A DNA stretch of 64,000 nucleotides from Paenibacillus xylanexedens. GTDB taxonomy: Bacteria; Bacillota; Bacilli; Paenibacillales; Paenibacillaceae. The notes beneath the pieces are model-generated. The model had not been told where the DNA came from, made no database searches, and worked only from the letters and a program-made list of their open reading frames with translations. Shown here piece by piece: positions 28,682-37,984 of the stretch. The stretch covers positions 5,828,001 to 5,892,000 of the forward strand of contig NZ_CP018620.1 of NCBI RefSeq assembly GCF_001908275.1. The letters run 5' to 3'. Within the stretch, counting starts at the first letter, position 1, and every line of letters begins with the position of its first letter. A program made the translations under genes and the position numbers.

Positions 28682-28708
28682 GCAAAAAAGCCTACTCTTA
28701 TGTAGGCT
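28682..28708 (-). terminator. Terminator behind the hcp gene
   Basis: AGCCTAC (28689-28695) pairs with GTAGGCT (28702-28708). On the minus strand the hairpin is followed by six Ts. It lies about 90 bp past the hcp stop codon. Confidence 0.7.
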
Positions 28709-28796
28709 CTTATCCATCTTTACTTATGAGTCATACTCTTCATACTCACAACCGACATTCACAGTCATCAGATTGCGTTGCACGTAAATATACATC

Positions 28797-30089
28797 CTAT
28801 GACAGTGCCAACATCGCGTTCATATCTTCTTCTGCTGTTGTAATTAACTTCAGACCAAACATATCCACGAGTAAATCCAAGACACCTTCCGATATGAACT
28901 CAGGCGGTTTTGGTCCAATTCGAATGTCCTGAATGCCAAGGCTGAACAGGCCAAGCAGGATCGCAACTGCTTTTTGCTCAAACCAGGACAGCACAATGCT
29001 GACAGGTAACTCGTTCACGGTACAGCTAAAAGCATCCGCCAAAGCCATGGCAATTTTCACCGTAGAACCGGAATTGTTGCATTGACCCAGGTCGATATAA
29101 CGCGGTATGCCCGTATCTCCAACCGTACCATAATCCACATCGTTGAAGCGGAACTTGCCACAGGAGGTTGTCAGAATTACAGTATCATTAGGCAAGGATG
29201 TCGCGAGTTCACGATAATAGTTACCGCCTTTGCCTGGTGCATCACAGCCTGCGATAACGAAGAAACGACGGATATGGCCGTCTTTCACCGCTTGAATAAT
29301 CTCGGGCGCAAGCCCAATCACGGTCTCATGATGGTATCCTGTCGTTAAGACTTGCTCCGATTGTACATTAGCCGCAGGTAGTGACAATGCACGTTCAATC
29401 AGAGGTGAGAAGTCATCCTCTGTAATCTTGGCAACCCCCTCCAGACCCGCCACTTCGTACGAGAAAAAACGGTCTGCATACGTGCCTTTGATCGGCATGA
29501 CACAGTTGGTCGTTGCAAGAATAGCACCCGGGAATTGTTCGAAGAGTCTTCTTTGATCATACCAGGCTTTGCCAATATTGCCCTTGAGATGGGCATATTT
29601 CTTCAGCGCCGGATACCCGTGCGCAGGCAACATTTCCGAGTGGGTATAGATGTTGATTCCTTTCCCTTCAGTTTGACGAAGCAACTCCTCCAATGCATAC
29701 AGATTATGTCCCGTCACCACGATGCACTGTCCTTCGATCTGATTCTGGCTAACCGTAATTGGTTGTGGTACACCAAAACGGTCCGTGTGCGCACGATCCA
29801 GCACATCCATAATGCGGATTGCTGCATTACCTACCTTCATCGCCATCTCCAGATGTTCCTGTACATTAAAATTCGAGTTCGTTAATGTCATATATAATGC
29901 CTCATGTGTAATCCGATCCACCTCAGGATCATGATATCCCAACTGGCGTGCATGTGTCGCATAAGCAGCGATGCCTTTTAACGCAAAAATCATCGTATCC
30001 TGCAAACTTGCGATTGTTTCGTTTTTACCGCATACCCCTACCACGGTGCACCCGCCACTCGGCGTCTGTTCGCACTGATAACAAAACAT
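28797..30089 (-). CDS. hcp: Hybrid cluster protein (hydroxylamine reductase), short class
   Basis: The 430-aa protein has the N-terminal cluster motif C3-x2-C6-x7-C14-x5-C20 and the later Cys and His-containing segments that hold the hybrid Fe-S-O cluster (VTGHNLYALEELL, ATTNCVMP, FVIAGCDAPGKGGNYY, TTSCGKFRFND, LGQCNNSGS). At 430 residues it is about 110 shorter than E. coli Hcp, matching the short class found in many anaerobes. Hcp reduces hydroxylamine in vitro and acts on NO in vivo. GGAGGGG precedes the ATG. It is a single gene divergent from the calcium ATPase. Confidence 0.93.
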   Translation of the reverse strand: MFCYQCEQTPSGGCTVVGVCGKNETIASLQDTMIFALKGIAAYATHARQLGYHDPEVDRITHEALYMTLTNSNFNVQEHLEMAMKVGNAAIRIMDVLDRAHTDRFGVPQPITVSQNQIEGQCIVVTGHNLYALEELLRQTEGKGINIYTHSEMLPAHGYPALKKYAHLKGNIGKAWYDQRRLFEQFPGAILATTNCVMPIKGTYADRFFSYEVAGLEGVAKITEDDFSPLIERALSLPAANVQSEQVLTTGYHHETVIGLAPEIIQAVKDGHIRRFFVIAGCDAPGKGGNYYRELATSLPNDTVILTTSCGKFRFNDVDYGTVGDTGIPRYIDLGQCNNSGSTVKIAMALADAFSCTVNELPVSIVLSWFEQKAVAILLGLFSLGIQDIRIGPKPPEFISEGVLDLLVDMFGLKLITTAEEDMNAMLALS

Positions 30090-30162
30090 ATGGGTTCCCC
30101 TCCAAACTTAGATTAAACGCGGTTCGTTATGTAATAGCGTAACAGACCCTGATATGAGCTAG

Positions 30163-30178
30163 TGTGATGGTGCACACA
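30163..30178 (-). promoter_or_regulatory. Fnr/Crp-like palindrome upstream of hcp
   Basis: TGTGATGGTGCACACA resembles the Bacillus Fnr site TGTGA-N6-TCACA with one mismatch, 74 bp before the hcp start. Hcp is commonly under oxygen or NO control, so the site is plausible but weak. Nothing else was recognised in the 313-bp divergent spacer. Confidence 0.35.
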
Positions 30179-30402
30179 GTTTCTGATCCAATATCTATAT
30201 ATGGTTCTCCAGACTATCATCCAAACTGACTGGAAATAATAACATTCGAAAAAAGGCATATCTCGGATCATTATGAAAAATACTGTGTACAGCTAAAAAC
30301 GTATAAATCCATAATCTTAAAAAAATACGGAAATGAAACGATTCTAGATTTTGCCCGTAAGGGTAATACACAGAGAAATCTAATATTCAAGGAGCTGGTC
30401 AA

Positions 30403-33054
30403 TTGCAACATTACAGACACAGTGCGGAGGAAACCCTTCAGGATGTACAGAGTTCCTCCAAGGGACTCACGACATCCGAAGCTGCCAAGAGACTTGAAAC
30501 GGAAGGATATAACGAGTTAAAAGGGAAAGATGCAACACCAGTCTGGAAACTGTTCCTCGAAAATTTTAAAGATCCGATGGTCATCGTGCTGCTGATTGCA
30601 GCCGCGGTACAGGTTGTCCTTGGACACCTGATTGAATCGTTGATCATATTCCTGGTTATTTTGCTCAACGCAGTGATCAGTGTAGTTCAGACCAAAAAAG
30701 CCGAGAGTTCGCTTGACGCGCTGAAACAAATGTCTGCACCTGAAGCCAAAGTCATTCGTGACGGGCAGAAAAAAACCATTCCAGCGAGGGAACTCGTTCC
30801 CGGTGATATTGTTATGCTGGATGCAGGTGATTATGTCCCGGCCGACGGACGTATCTTGGAATCAGGAAGTCTGAAAATCAACGAAGGCATGTTGACCGGC
30901 GAATCCGAAGCTGCGGAGAAACACGCCGATACCATCCCGGATGAAGCTCCTATTGGAGATCGTCGCAATATGGCCTTCAGTGGCTCATTGGTCGTATATG
31001 GAAGGGGCATGCTTGTCATTACAGGTACGGCCCTCAAAACCGAAATCGGCAAAATTGCCGAACTGATTGAAAATGCCGAAGCCAAGAACACCCCATTACA
31101 GCGCAAGTTGGAATCATTCAGCAAAAAACTGGGCTTTTTCATCCTGGGCTTGTCGATTCTCATCTTTGGCATTGAAGCCGGTCGTGTATGGTTGACCGAA
31201 GGTACGGAGAATATCGGGCCTTCCATCGTAAATGCACTGATGTTTGCCGTAGCTGTTGCGGTTGCTGCCATTCCTGAGGCGTTATCCTCCATTGTGACTA
31301 TCGTATTGTCACTCGGAACAAATAAGATGGCCAAACAACATGCGATCATTCGCAGACTGCCTGCCGTGGAAGCTCTCGGTTCTGCCAGTATCATCTGTAC
31401 CGATAAAACAGGAACACTAACTCAGAACAAGATGACTGTCGTGGATTATTACATTCCCCATGGCACCAAGGACGAATTCCCCGATGATCCCGATCAGTGG
31501 TCGGAAGAGGAACGACGTCTGTTACATATTGCAGTGCTCTGCAATGATTCGAATATTAACCAGGAAGGCAAGGAATTGGGTGATCCAACCGAAGTGGCCC
31601 TCATTGCCTTCAGCAACCGGGTGAACAAGGATTACAATGAAATCCGTGACCAGTTCCCGCGTGAAGCTGAGCTTCCTTTTGACTCGGATCGAAAGCTCAT
31701 GAGTACGGTGCATACCTTCGAGGGACAGACGGCTTTGCTGACCAAAGGTGGACCAGATGTGCTGTTCAGCCGCTGTAGTCATGTATTTATCAACGGTGAG
31801 GTTCAGCCCCTTACACCCGAGATTCGCACACAGTTTGAAGAAAAAAATGAGGCCTTCTCCAAACGTGCCTTCCGTGTGCTGGCCTATGCGTACAAAAAAT
31901 TCGATGATAAAAACCAGGTCACCATTGATGACGAGCATGATCTGACACTTGTTGGTCTGACAGCGATGATTGACCCACCGCGTGAAGCGGTATACGGTTC
32001 TATTGAAGAGTCCAAAAAAGCGGGCATTCGCACCATCATGATCACTGGAGATCACAAAACGACGGCTCAGGCCATCGGTGTGGATATCGGCCTTGCCGAA
32101 CCGGATGATCTCGCCATTACCGGTGCTGAACTGGACAAAATGTCCGATGAGGAGCTGGATCAACAACTCGAACATATCTCGGTTTACGCAAGGGTATCTC
32201 CTGAAAACAAAATCCGGATTGTTCGTGCTTGGCAGCGTAAAGGCAAAGTGGCTGCCATGACCGGAGATGGAGTTAATGACGCACCTGCGCTGAAACAAGC
32301 CGACATCGGTGTAGCGATGGGTAGCGGAACAGATGTCGCCAAGGATGCGGCTGCCATGATTCTGACGGATGATAACTTTGTCTCCATTGTGAATGCGGTC
32401 AGTGTTGGACGGATGGTATTTGATAACATCAAAAAAGCCATCGCATACCTGTTCGCCGGTAACCTCGGCGCCATTATCGCCATTTTGTTTGCCTTGATCG
32501 TCGGCTGGGTTAATCCATTTACGGCCCTTCAGCTGCTGTTCATCAATCTGGTGAACGACTCCCTGCCTGCCATTGCTTTGGGTACAGAGAAACCCGAGCC
32601 AGATGTCATGCGGCGTAAACCGCGCGATATCAACGAAGGCATCTTCGCAGGCGGAACCCTGCAAGCTGTGATTACACGCGGTGTCCTGATTGGTGCAGCT
32701 GTTATCGTATCCCAATATATTGGACTTGGTATTTCGGAGGAAATCAGTGTGGCTATGGCCTTCACAACCTTGATTCTGGCACGCAGTCTGCAAACTTTTG
32801 CAGCACGTTCCAATACACAAACCATCTTCCAGGTGGGCTTTATGACCAATAAATTCGTGCTTGGCTCCATTCTGGTATGTCTCTGTCTCTATGCAATTAC
32901 ACTGATTCCAGGTGTTCGCGGCGTCTTCGCCATCCCGGATACTTTCGGCTGGAATGAGTTCCTGATTGCAGGCGGACTTGCTCTTGCTGCCGTCATTCTG
33001 ATGGATGTCATCAAGTGGATTCGCAATCGCGGCAAACAAGTTACTGCGGCGTAA
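30403..33054 (+). CDS. Calcium-transporting P-type ATPase (Listeria Lmo0841/SERCA-like)
   Basis: The 883-aa protein has all P-type ATPase landmarks: TGES (165-168) in the actuator domain, the phosphorylated D334 in CTDKTGTLTQNKM, MTGDGVNDAPALKQADIGVA, and a helix-4 motif PEALSS where SERCA has PEGLP. The sequence PEALSSIVTIVLSLGTNKMA is typical of the Listeria calcium pump LMCA1 group, which exports calcium against protons. About ten membrane helices are expected. The start is TTG with AAGGAG eight bases upstream. It is a monocistronic unit with its own terminator. Confidence 0.92.
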   Translation: MQHYRHSAEETLQDVQSSSKGLTTSEAAKRLETEGYNELKGKDATPVWKLFLENFKDPMVIVLLIAAAVQVVLGHLIESLIIFLVILLNAVISVVQTKKAESSLDALKQMSAPEAKVIRDGQKKTIPARELVPGDIVMLDAGDYVPADGRILESGSLKINEGMLTGESEAAEKHADTIPDEAPIGDRRNMAFSGSLVVYGRGMLVITGTALKTEIGKIAELIENAEAKNTPLQRKLESFSKKLGFFILGLSILIFGIEAGRVWLTEGTENIGPSIVNALMFAVAVAVAAIPEALSSIVTIVLSLGTNKMAKQHAIIRRLPAVEALGSASIICTDKTGTLTQNKMTVVDYYIPHGTKDEFPDDPDQWSEEERRLLHIAVLCNDSNINQEGKELGDPTEVALIAFSNRVNKDYNEIRDQFPREAELPFDSDRKLMSTVHTFEGQTALLTKGGPDVLFSRCSHVFINGEVQPLTPEIRTQFEEKNEAFSKRAFRVLAYAYKKFDDKNQVTIDDEHDLTLVGLTAMIDPPREAVYGSIEESKKAGIRTIMITGDHKTTAQAIGVDIGLAEPDDLAITGAELDKMSDEELDQQLEHISVYARVSPENKIRIVRAWQRKGKVAAMTGDGVNDAPALKQADIGVAMGSGTDVAKDAAAMILTDDNFVSIVNAVSVGRMVFDNIKKAIAYLFAGNLGAIIAILFALIVGWVNPFTALQLLFINLVNDSLPAIALGTEKPEPDVMRRKPRDINEGIFAGGTLQAVITRGVLIGAAVIVSQYIGLGISEEISVAMAFTTLILARSLQTFAARSNTQTIFQVGFMTNKFVLGSILVCLCLYAITLIPGVRGVFAIPDTFGWNEFLIAGGLALAAVILMDVIKWIRNRGKQVTAA

Positions 33055-33074
33055 GATCTGCAGTCATAACATGC

Positions 33075-33120
33075 ACAAACAGGCGCCCGTTATCGGAGCG
33101 CCTGTTTGTTTACATTTTTT
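33075..33120 (+). terminator. Terminator of the calcium ATPase gene
   Basis: A 12-bp perfect stem (33075-33086 with 33098-33109) is followed by TTACATTTTTT. Confidence 0.88.
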
Positions 33121-33184
33121 CACACATACAAAGAGTACACTTCTCATGCATACTGATGTTTTCTAAGGCATCCTCGCAAAATGG

Positions 33185-33385
33185 TTAAGCATTAAGTTGG
33201 TGTCTATATACCAACCAACAGATGGACAAGATAAGGATACATAATCCCCAGGATACCGAGGGAATGGTCGCCGACCAGTTGAACTTTTCTTTTCCTTTTG
33301 AACCATTTGTTAATCCAGATGCTATCAGAGCCACTCCAATAATTAAGCCGATCTGGGCAAACAATAACAAAATTCCTTCTACCAT
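33185..33385 (-). CDS. Small two-helix membrane protein, unknown
   Basis: The 66-aa protein has two hydrophobic helices (~3-23 and ~41-60) separated by a Lys/Ser-rich loop (GSKGKEKFNW). GGGAG lies eight bases before the ATG, supporting a real gene. No family was recognised. It stands between the ATPase terminator and a broken VOC gene. Confidence 0.6.
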   Translation of the reverse strand: MVEGILLLFAQIGLIIGVALIASGLTNGSKGKEKFNWSATIPSVSWGLCILILSICWLVYRHQLNA

Positions 33386-33465
33386 GTAGATAACTCCCTC
33401 ACATAATACGCTATTAATTTGAACATCATTAGCAATTAATAAGTCCGCTTTCTAACTGTATCTAA

Positions 33466-33848
33466 TTATCCCTGTTTAATGCCAAAAGCGATCCATCGTC
33501 CATCAACATCCTCGATCACAAACTCCTTGTTATTATAGTCTGTGTGATTAAGGACACGTACGATTTTCACATCAGCGTTGATCAATTCCTGTTGAAGCTC
33601 TTCCTGGTTCTTGGTAATAAAGTATGCATCATATCCATAGCCATATAATTCTCTGTTGGGTAAACTTTCTGCCCATTGCTTTGGGTTAAAATAATCTCGG
33701 TAAGATCACGATACAGGCAGATATGAGGTTCCGCGGCATCGAGATATTCGACCACCCGAAAGCCCATCTTTTCTTCATAAAACTGCGCCGTTCGCTTCAT
33801 ATCCAGAGTCGGAAATACGCTGTGGGACATTAATAATAAATAATTCAT
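33466..33848 (-). pseudogene. VOC (glyoxalase/bleomycin-resistance) family protein, single-base frameshift
   Basis: The 5' part reads SVFPTLDMKRTAQFYEEKMGF and continues to QSNGQKVYP. The frame then shifts by one, and the 3' part reads NRELYGYGYDAYFITKNQEE and ends FVIEDVDGRWIAFGIKQG followed by TAA at 33466-33468. Joined, the two parts form a complete ~125-residue VOC protein, so one base is missing near 33660. No clear function can be given; family members bind metals and act on small molecules or sequester drugs. Either a recent inactivation or a sequencing indel is possible. Confidence 0.75.
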
Positions 33849-34109
33849 ACTGTAAACTCCTTAAAATATAATCAAATCCAGTTATGTATTCAAACTGATG
33901 TATTCCAACCATCATTTTACCCAATTTCAGGGAACTAGTCTATAAATTCCGATTCTACGTCTCTTAAATTTCACTTATACTGCGCAATATACAGTATGAC
34001 ATTATTGCCATATGATAAATTTGAGTGTAAAATGATATATTGCTTTTCATCATATTTTCATCAAAGCTCAATCCGAATTCATATTCATACCAAAGACAGG
34101 AATGGTACC

Positions 34110-35450
34110 GTGAAAGATAAAATTGTCATGCCACTCTGGACGTGCTGTTTGTTCATCGTTGTGATGAATACCACCATGTTCAATGTTTCTTTGCCAGTCA
34201 TTATTCATGATCTGCAGATTACCTCGGACCTGGGGTCTTGGGTCATCTCAAGTTATTCGATTGGTTACGCTCTGTCGACGGTGATTTACAGTCGATTGTC
34301 AGACCGTATCCCGGTACGCAAACTGCTAACGGTCGGGCTCCTGATCCTGGGGTTATCTTCATTGCTGGGGTTGTTCGCGCATAACTTCGCGATCTTGTTG
34401 CTGACACGCATTCTGCAATCTGCGGGTGCAGGGGTGATGGCCGGTCTGGGCCTCGTCATTGCGAGTCGTTACATCCCGCTGGAACGACGCGGAGCTGCCA
34501 TCGCTCTCATCTCATCAGGTAGCGCCATGGCTTTTGGACTTGGCCCCATTGTCGGCGGACTCATTAGCGAGTACTGGGGCTGGAACGGACTTTTTGCCAT
34601 AACCGTGCTTGTCCTGCTCGCCCTGCCTGTATTACTCTATTTTCTCCCACGTGAATCCGTCAAAACAGATCAGCCGTTCGATGTTATTGGTGCCATATTA
34701 ACCGTCATTAATGCCACTACACTTCTGGTAGCGATCACCCAGCAATCCTGGTTATGGTTCGCCATAGGCGTTATCTCGCTTATTGCACACCTCTTGTATA
34801 TCCGTAAAGCGAATCTGCCGTTTGTGAATCCACAAGTATTCCGAACGCCAGGATACACCCGGTTAATCCTTATCGGATTCTGCGTGCTGGTGGTGAATCT
34901 GGGCAATCTGTTTTTGATGCCACTGGTGCTTGCTGATCTATATGGGCGCTCTTCGCTCGCCATTGGTTTGCTGATTGCTCCCGGAGCCATTGTTGCAGCA
35001 TTCTGCACCCGTTTCGTTGGACGGTGGATCGACCGTTATGGCAATATGCGATTTATGATCATCGGACACATTCTGCTCGCCGCTGTACTTGCCCTATTCA
35101 TGCTTGGACTTGATCAGTCCGCCTTGATCATTACCAGTGGTTATCTCTTTTTCTCACCGGCACTCTCAGCATCTATGGCTTCCTTGAATAATGAAGCGTC
35201 ACGTGTGCTTCCCAAAGCCCAGATTGGTTCAGGCATGGGGATGTTACAATTGATCCAATTCTTCGGTGGTTCGGTGTCTGTAGCCGTGTGTGGGCTGCTG
35301 CTGCACAGCATTCCGGGAGTCTCGGTCGAGGAAGCTTATCATGTAGTGTATGCTTGTCTGTTGATCATCTGTGTTGTTTCACTCGGGCTGACCATCTGGC
35401 ATAGCAGAGCTTCACGCTCAAGCATTAAACCTGTTACATTGGACAATTGA
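34110..35450 (+). CDS. MFS drug-efflux-type transporter (DHA2-like)
   Basis: The ~446-aa protein has 12-14 hydrophobic helices. It contains the motif-A-like loop YSRLSDRIPVRKLL after helix 2 and a motif-C-like segment with repeated Gly (GSAMAFGLGPIVGGLISEYWGW) in helix 5, typical of proton-driven exporters. Helix 1 (NTTMFNVSLPVII) resembles motif D of the DHA2/Tet groups. The GTG at 34110 is preferred (AGG nine bases upstream, directly before the first helix); an ATG at 33996 would add a 38-residue tail without a site. The substrate is unknown. Confidence 0.8.
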   Translation: MKDKIVMPLWTCCLFIVVMNTTMFNVSLPVIIHDLQITSDLGSWVISSYSIGYALSTVIYSRLSDRIPVRKLLTVGLLILGLSSLLGLFAHNFAILLLTRILQSAGAGVMAGLGLVIASRYIPLERRGAAIALISSGSAMAFGLGPIVGGLISEYWGWNGLFAITVLVLLALPVLLYFLPRESVKTDQPFDVIGAILTVINATTLLVAITQQSWLWFAIGVISLIAHLLYIRKANLPFVNPQVFRTPGYTRLILIGFCVLVVNLGNLFLMPLVLADLYGRSSLAIGLLIAPGAIVAAFCTRFVGRWIDRYGNMRFMIIGHILLAAVLALFMLGLDQSALIITSGYLFFSPALSASMASLNNEASRVLPKAQIGSGMGMLQLIQFFGGSVSVAVCGLLLHSIPGVSVEEAYHVVYACLLIICVVSLGLTIWHSRASRSSIKPVTLDN

Positions 35451-35475
35451 TAATTGATGTTTAAAGTTCAGAACC

Positions 35476-35507
35476 AAAAAGGCCCGCGCCAAGCGCGAGC
35501 CTTTTTT
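35476..35507 (+). terminator. Terminator of the MFS gene
   Basis: A GC-rich stem (AAAAAGGCCCGCGC with GCGCGAGCCTTTTTT, one mismatch) and a T-run lie 26 bp past the stop codon. Confidence 0.85.
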
Positions 35508-35606
35508 AGTTTGGAACAGAAATGCCGTTTTTTTTAAAAGTGGATCACTCAATGAACTTGAATTTACCGGTTAATTTCCTGATTTCGTCCTACAGCAGCA
35601 TGCCAA

Positions 35607-36263
35607 CTATTTACCGTCCAGTGCAAACTTCCAGGCCTCCATTATGCTAATTGGGGCTTTACTACTGCTCTCGCCGTCACCTTCCTGCGTCCAAAGTGGT
35701 GGGTAATACGCAAATACTTGACCTGTCTGTAGCTGAGACATATCCTCTTGCCAGCCTTTCCAGCGAAAGGTCTGATAGAACTGCTCCAGATCGCCATTCG
35801 CCAGCCAGTTGATGAAACCTGAATATGCAAGTTCTGTCGATTCCCATTCGAGTGTATCCGGTGCAAAATAATAAATGTTACCCGTGCGGCCATACTTGCC
35901 TGTATCCAGTCCGAAGAAACCGCCTGCCGCATCGTATGCAACGACCATCATGCCTTCCAGTACATCTACCCAAGGTTGCTCACTCACACCATTCCAACTG
36001 GTGAGACTCCCCGATGTACTGTCACCACCAGCACCAAGCAGCGTGATCCAGCCATGGTCCAGTACAATACCTTCTGTCTCATAAGCAACAGCCCCCAAAT
36101 AGGATTTGGTGCTTATTTGCAGACGATAGAGGGTATCCTCTCCAGCCTCTTGTTTTGCTGGAACATACACATATGTATTTTGCCCGCTATCCAGGAGTTC
36201 CTTGAGTTCTTCCCATGCGTGATTCTCCCGATCTACTAATTCAGCTATCGTTAATGTATTCAT
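35607..36263 (-). CDS. DUF2625 family protein
   Basis: The 218-aa protein matches the DUF2625 pattern: LGAVAYETEGIVLDHGWITLLGAG near the middle, AAGGFFGLD, IYYFAPDTLEWE and the late Trp/Tyr-rich block YQTFRWKGW with YPPLWT. The biochemical role of the family is unknown; it is a cytosolic globular protein with distant resemblance to the SUKH superfamily. GAGGAG precedes the ATG. It is divergent from the beta-helix lipoprotein gene. Confidence 0.8.
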   Translation of the reverse strand: MNTLTIAELVDRENHAWEELKELLDSGQNTYVYVPAKQEAGEDTLYRLQISTKSYLGAVAYETEGIVLDHGWITLLGAGGDSTSGSLTSWNGVSEQPWVDVLEGMMVVAYDAAGGFFGLDTGKYGRTGNIYYFAPDTLEWESTELAYSGFINWLANGDLEQFYQTFRWKGWQEDMSQLQTGQVFAYYPPLWTQEGDGESSSKAPISIMEAWKFALDGK

Positions 36264-36365
36264 GAGCAGTCTCCTCGCTGATTTTATAAGAGCATATCAT
36301 GGCTTATTAACCCGTTCAAATCTGCTATAATCTATCTTCAAAGCTAAATTCAAGGGGGAAACGAT

Positions 36366-37853
36366 TTGATTCGCGTAGTTATACTTATAATTCCGATTCT
36401 GATGGTGCTCGTATCCGGTTGTCAGAATCATACATCTGCCATGAAGGAACCCGTTTCTGTTCAAAAGTCTGATCCCCAGGTCATCCATTACATATCACCC
36501 CAAGGAAACGACTCGAATAAAGGAACCATTCAATCTCCGTGGAAAACGTTGCAGCACGCAGCCGACCATGCTTCGCCAGGAAGCACGATTTATTTGCGTG
36601 AAGGTGTTTATCATCAGAAAGTCAAAATCACCCGGAGCGGTAATTCTTCCGCTAATCCAACCCTATTTTCAAGTTATCCTCAGGAGCAGGTTATCATTGA
36701 TGGTAAAGGTTTATCTGTCCGGGGCATTGAAGGGTTAATTGAAATTGAAAATGCCAGTTATATCACGATTCAAAATCTTGAAATTCGTAATTTCACAACT
36801 ACACTTGGGGGCCAAGTTCCAACCGGGATCTATGTCCATGGAGCAGGTGAGCATATTCAGCTGTTGAGCAACACCATACACGCGATCGCTAGTTACGCAA
36901 CTCCTGAAGGTCCCGATTTGCGGGGCAGGGATGCCCATGGTATTGCCATTTATGGCACAGAGCACCCTCGAGCATTACGCGATATCATCATCAAGGATAA
37001 TGAATTGTATGATCTTACACTTGGTTCAAGCGAGTCACTCGCAGTCAACGGTAATGTTGATACCTTTGCCATCCAGGACAATATCATCCATGATTCCGAT
37101 AATATTGGTATTGATCTGATCGGGTACGAGGGTACGTCCGAGGATGATACATACGATCAAGCTCGGAACGGCATTGTACGAGGCAACGAAGTATACGATA
37201 TTACGTCCAATAATAATCCCTCCTACGGTACAGACCTGCCCAATGATACCAACTCGGCGGGCGGCATCTATGTAGATGGCGGGAAGGATCATATCATCGA
37301 CCAGAACCGGGTATATCGGAGCGATATCGGAATTGAGATTGCCTCAGAGCATGCCGGACGTTCAACCAGCAACATTACCGTGCGTGATAACCTGATTTAT
37401 TCCAACAGATTGACGGGTATTGCCATGGGAGGTTACGACGAGGAACGAGGAGCTACCGAGGATAGCAAGATTATGTACAATACACTTGTGGGGAATGATA
37501 CCCTGAATGCAGGCAATGGACAGTTATTCATGCAGTCACGGACAAAGAACAATACGTTCATGCGTAACATTCTCGTATCGGGCAGCTCGGAAGTACTGAT
37601 ATACAACGAATATACTAGCAATACCGGCAATGTGTTTGACCATAATGTCTATTACACACCAGGTGAGCAGGAAGATGCCCTGTGGGTTTGGAAAAGTAAA
37701 GCCTACTCCGGCGTCGCTGCCTACATCAAGGGATCTGGCAATGATGCACACTCCATATATGTGAACCCGGCATTTATGGATGAACCGAGCGAAGATTTTC
37801 GTCCTCAGGCGAATTCTCCGGCTAAGGCGTATGGTTACCTTGCTCCGCGATAA
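36366..37853 (+). CDS. Right-handed parallel beta-helix lipoprotein
   Basis: The 495-aa protein has a lipoprotein signal (lipobox LVSGC). A DUF1565-like start follows (HYISPQGNDSNKGTIQSPWKTLQHAAD), and then repeated beta-helix coils (ITIQNLEIRNF, IIIKDNELYDL, FAIQDNIIHDSDN, GIVRGNEVYDI, HIIDQNRVYRSD, ITVRDNLIYSN). Such folds are found in pectate lyases of family PL9, alginate lyases and other polysaccharide-acting proteins. No catalytic set could be assigned with confidence, so the enzyme activity is open. The start is TTG with AAGGGGG upstream. It would sit on the outer face of the membrane. Confidence 0.8.
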   Translation: MIRVVILIIPILMVLVSGCQNHTSAMKEPVSVQKSDPQVIHYISPQGNDSNKGTIQSPWKTLQHAADHASPGSTIYLREGVYHQKVKITRSGNSSANPTLFSSYPQEQVIIDGKGLSVRGIEGLIEIENASYITIQNLEIRNFTTTLGGQVPTGIYVHGAGEHIQLLSNTIHAIASYATPEGPDLRGRDAHGIAIYGTEHPRALRDIIIKDNELYDLTLGSSESLAVNGNVDTFAIQDNIIHDSDNIGIDLIGYEGTSEDDTYDQARNGIVRGNEVYDITSNNNPSYGTDLPNDTNSAGGIYVDGGKDHIIDQNRVYRSDIGIEIASEHAGRSTSNITVRDNLIYSNRLTGIAMGGYDEERGATEDSKIMYNTLVGNDTLNAGNGQLFMQSRTKNNTFMRNILVSGSSEVLIYNEYTSNTGNVFDHNVYYTPGEQEDALWVWKSKAYSGVAAYIKGSGNDAHSIYVNPAFMDEPSEDFRPQANSPAKAYGYLAPR

Positions 37854-37904
37854 ATTAACCCTGAGTCTGCCCATCTCAACTTAGTCAATCTGTGTCACGC
37901 AAAT

Positions 37905-37958
37905 AAAAGGAGCCTGTGCATGTGGGATCATCTCCCTCATCATGCACAGGCTCCTTTT
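37905..37958. terminator. Strong bidirectional terminator
   Basis: A perfect 18-bp stem (37905-37922 with 37941-37958) has A and T runs on both sides. It separates the beta-helix gene and the converging PAS-GGDEF gene. Confidence 0.92.
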
Positions 37959-37984
37959 TGCTTTCTTTTGATGCAAACCAATTC

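Noticed and set aside
30241-30402. Searched the leader of the calcium ATPase for a yybP-ykoY (manganese) riboswitch
   Set aside because: The conserved loops of that riboswitch were not found.
31522-33039. A 505-codon open frame on the minus strand
   Set aside because: It lies entirely antisense to the calcium ATPase, has no ribosome site, and its composition mirrors the ATPase codons.
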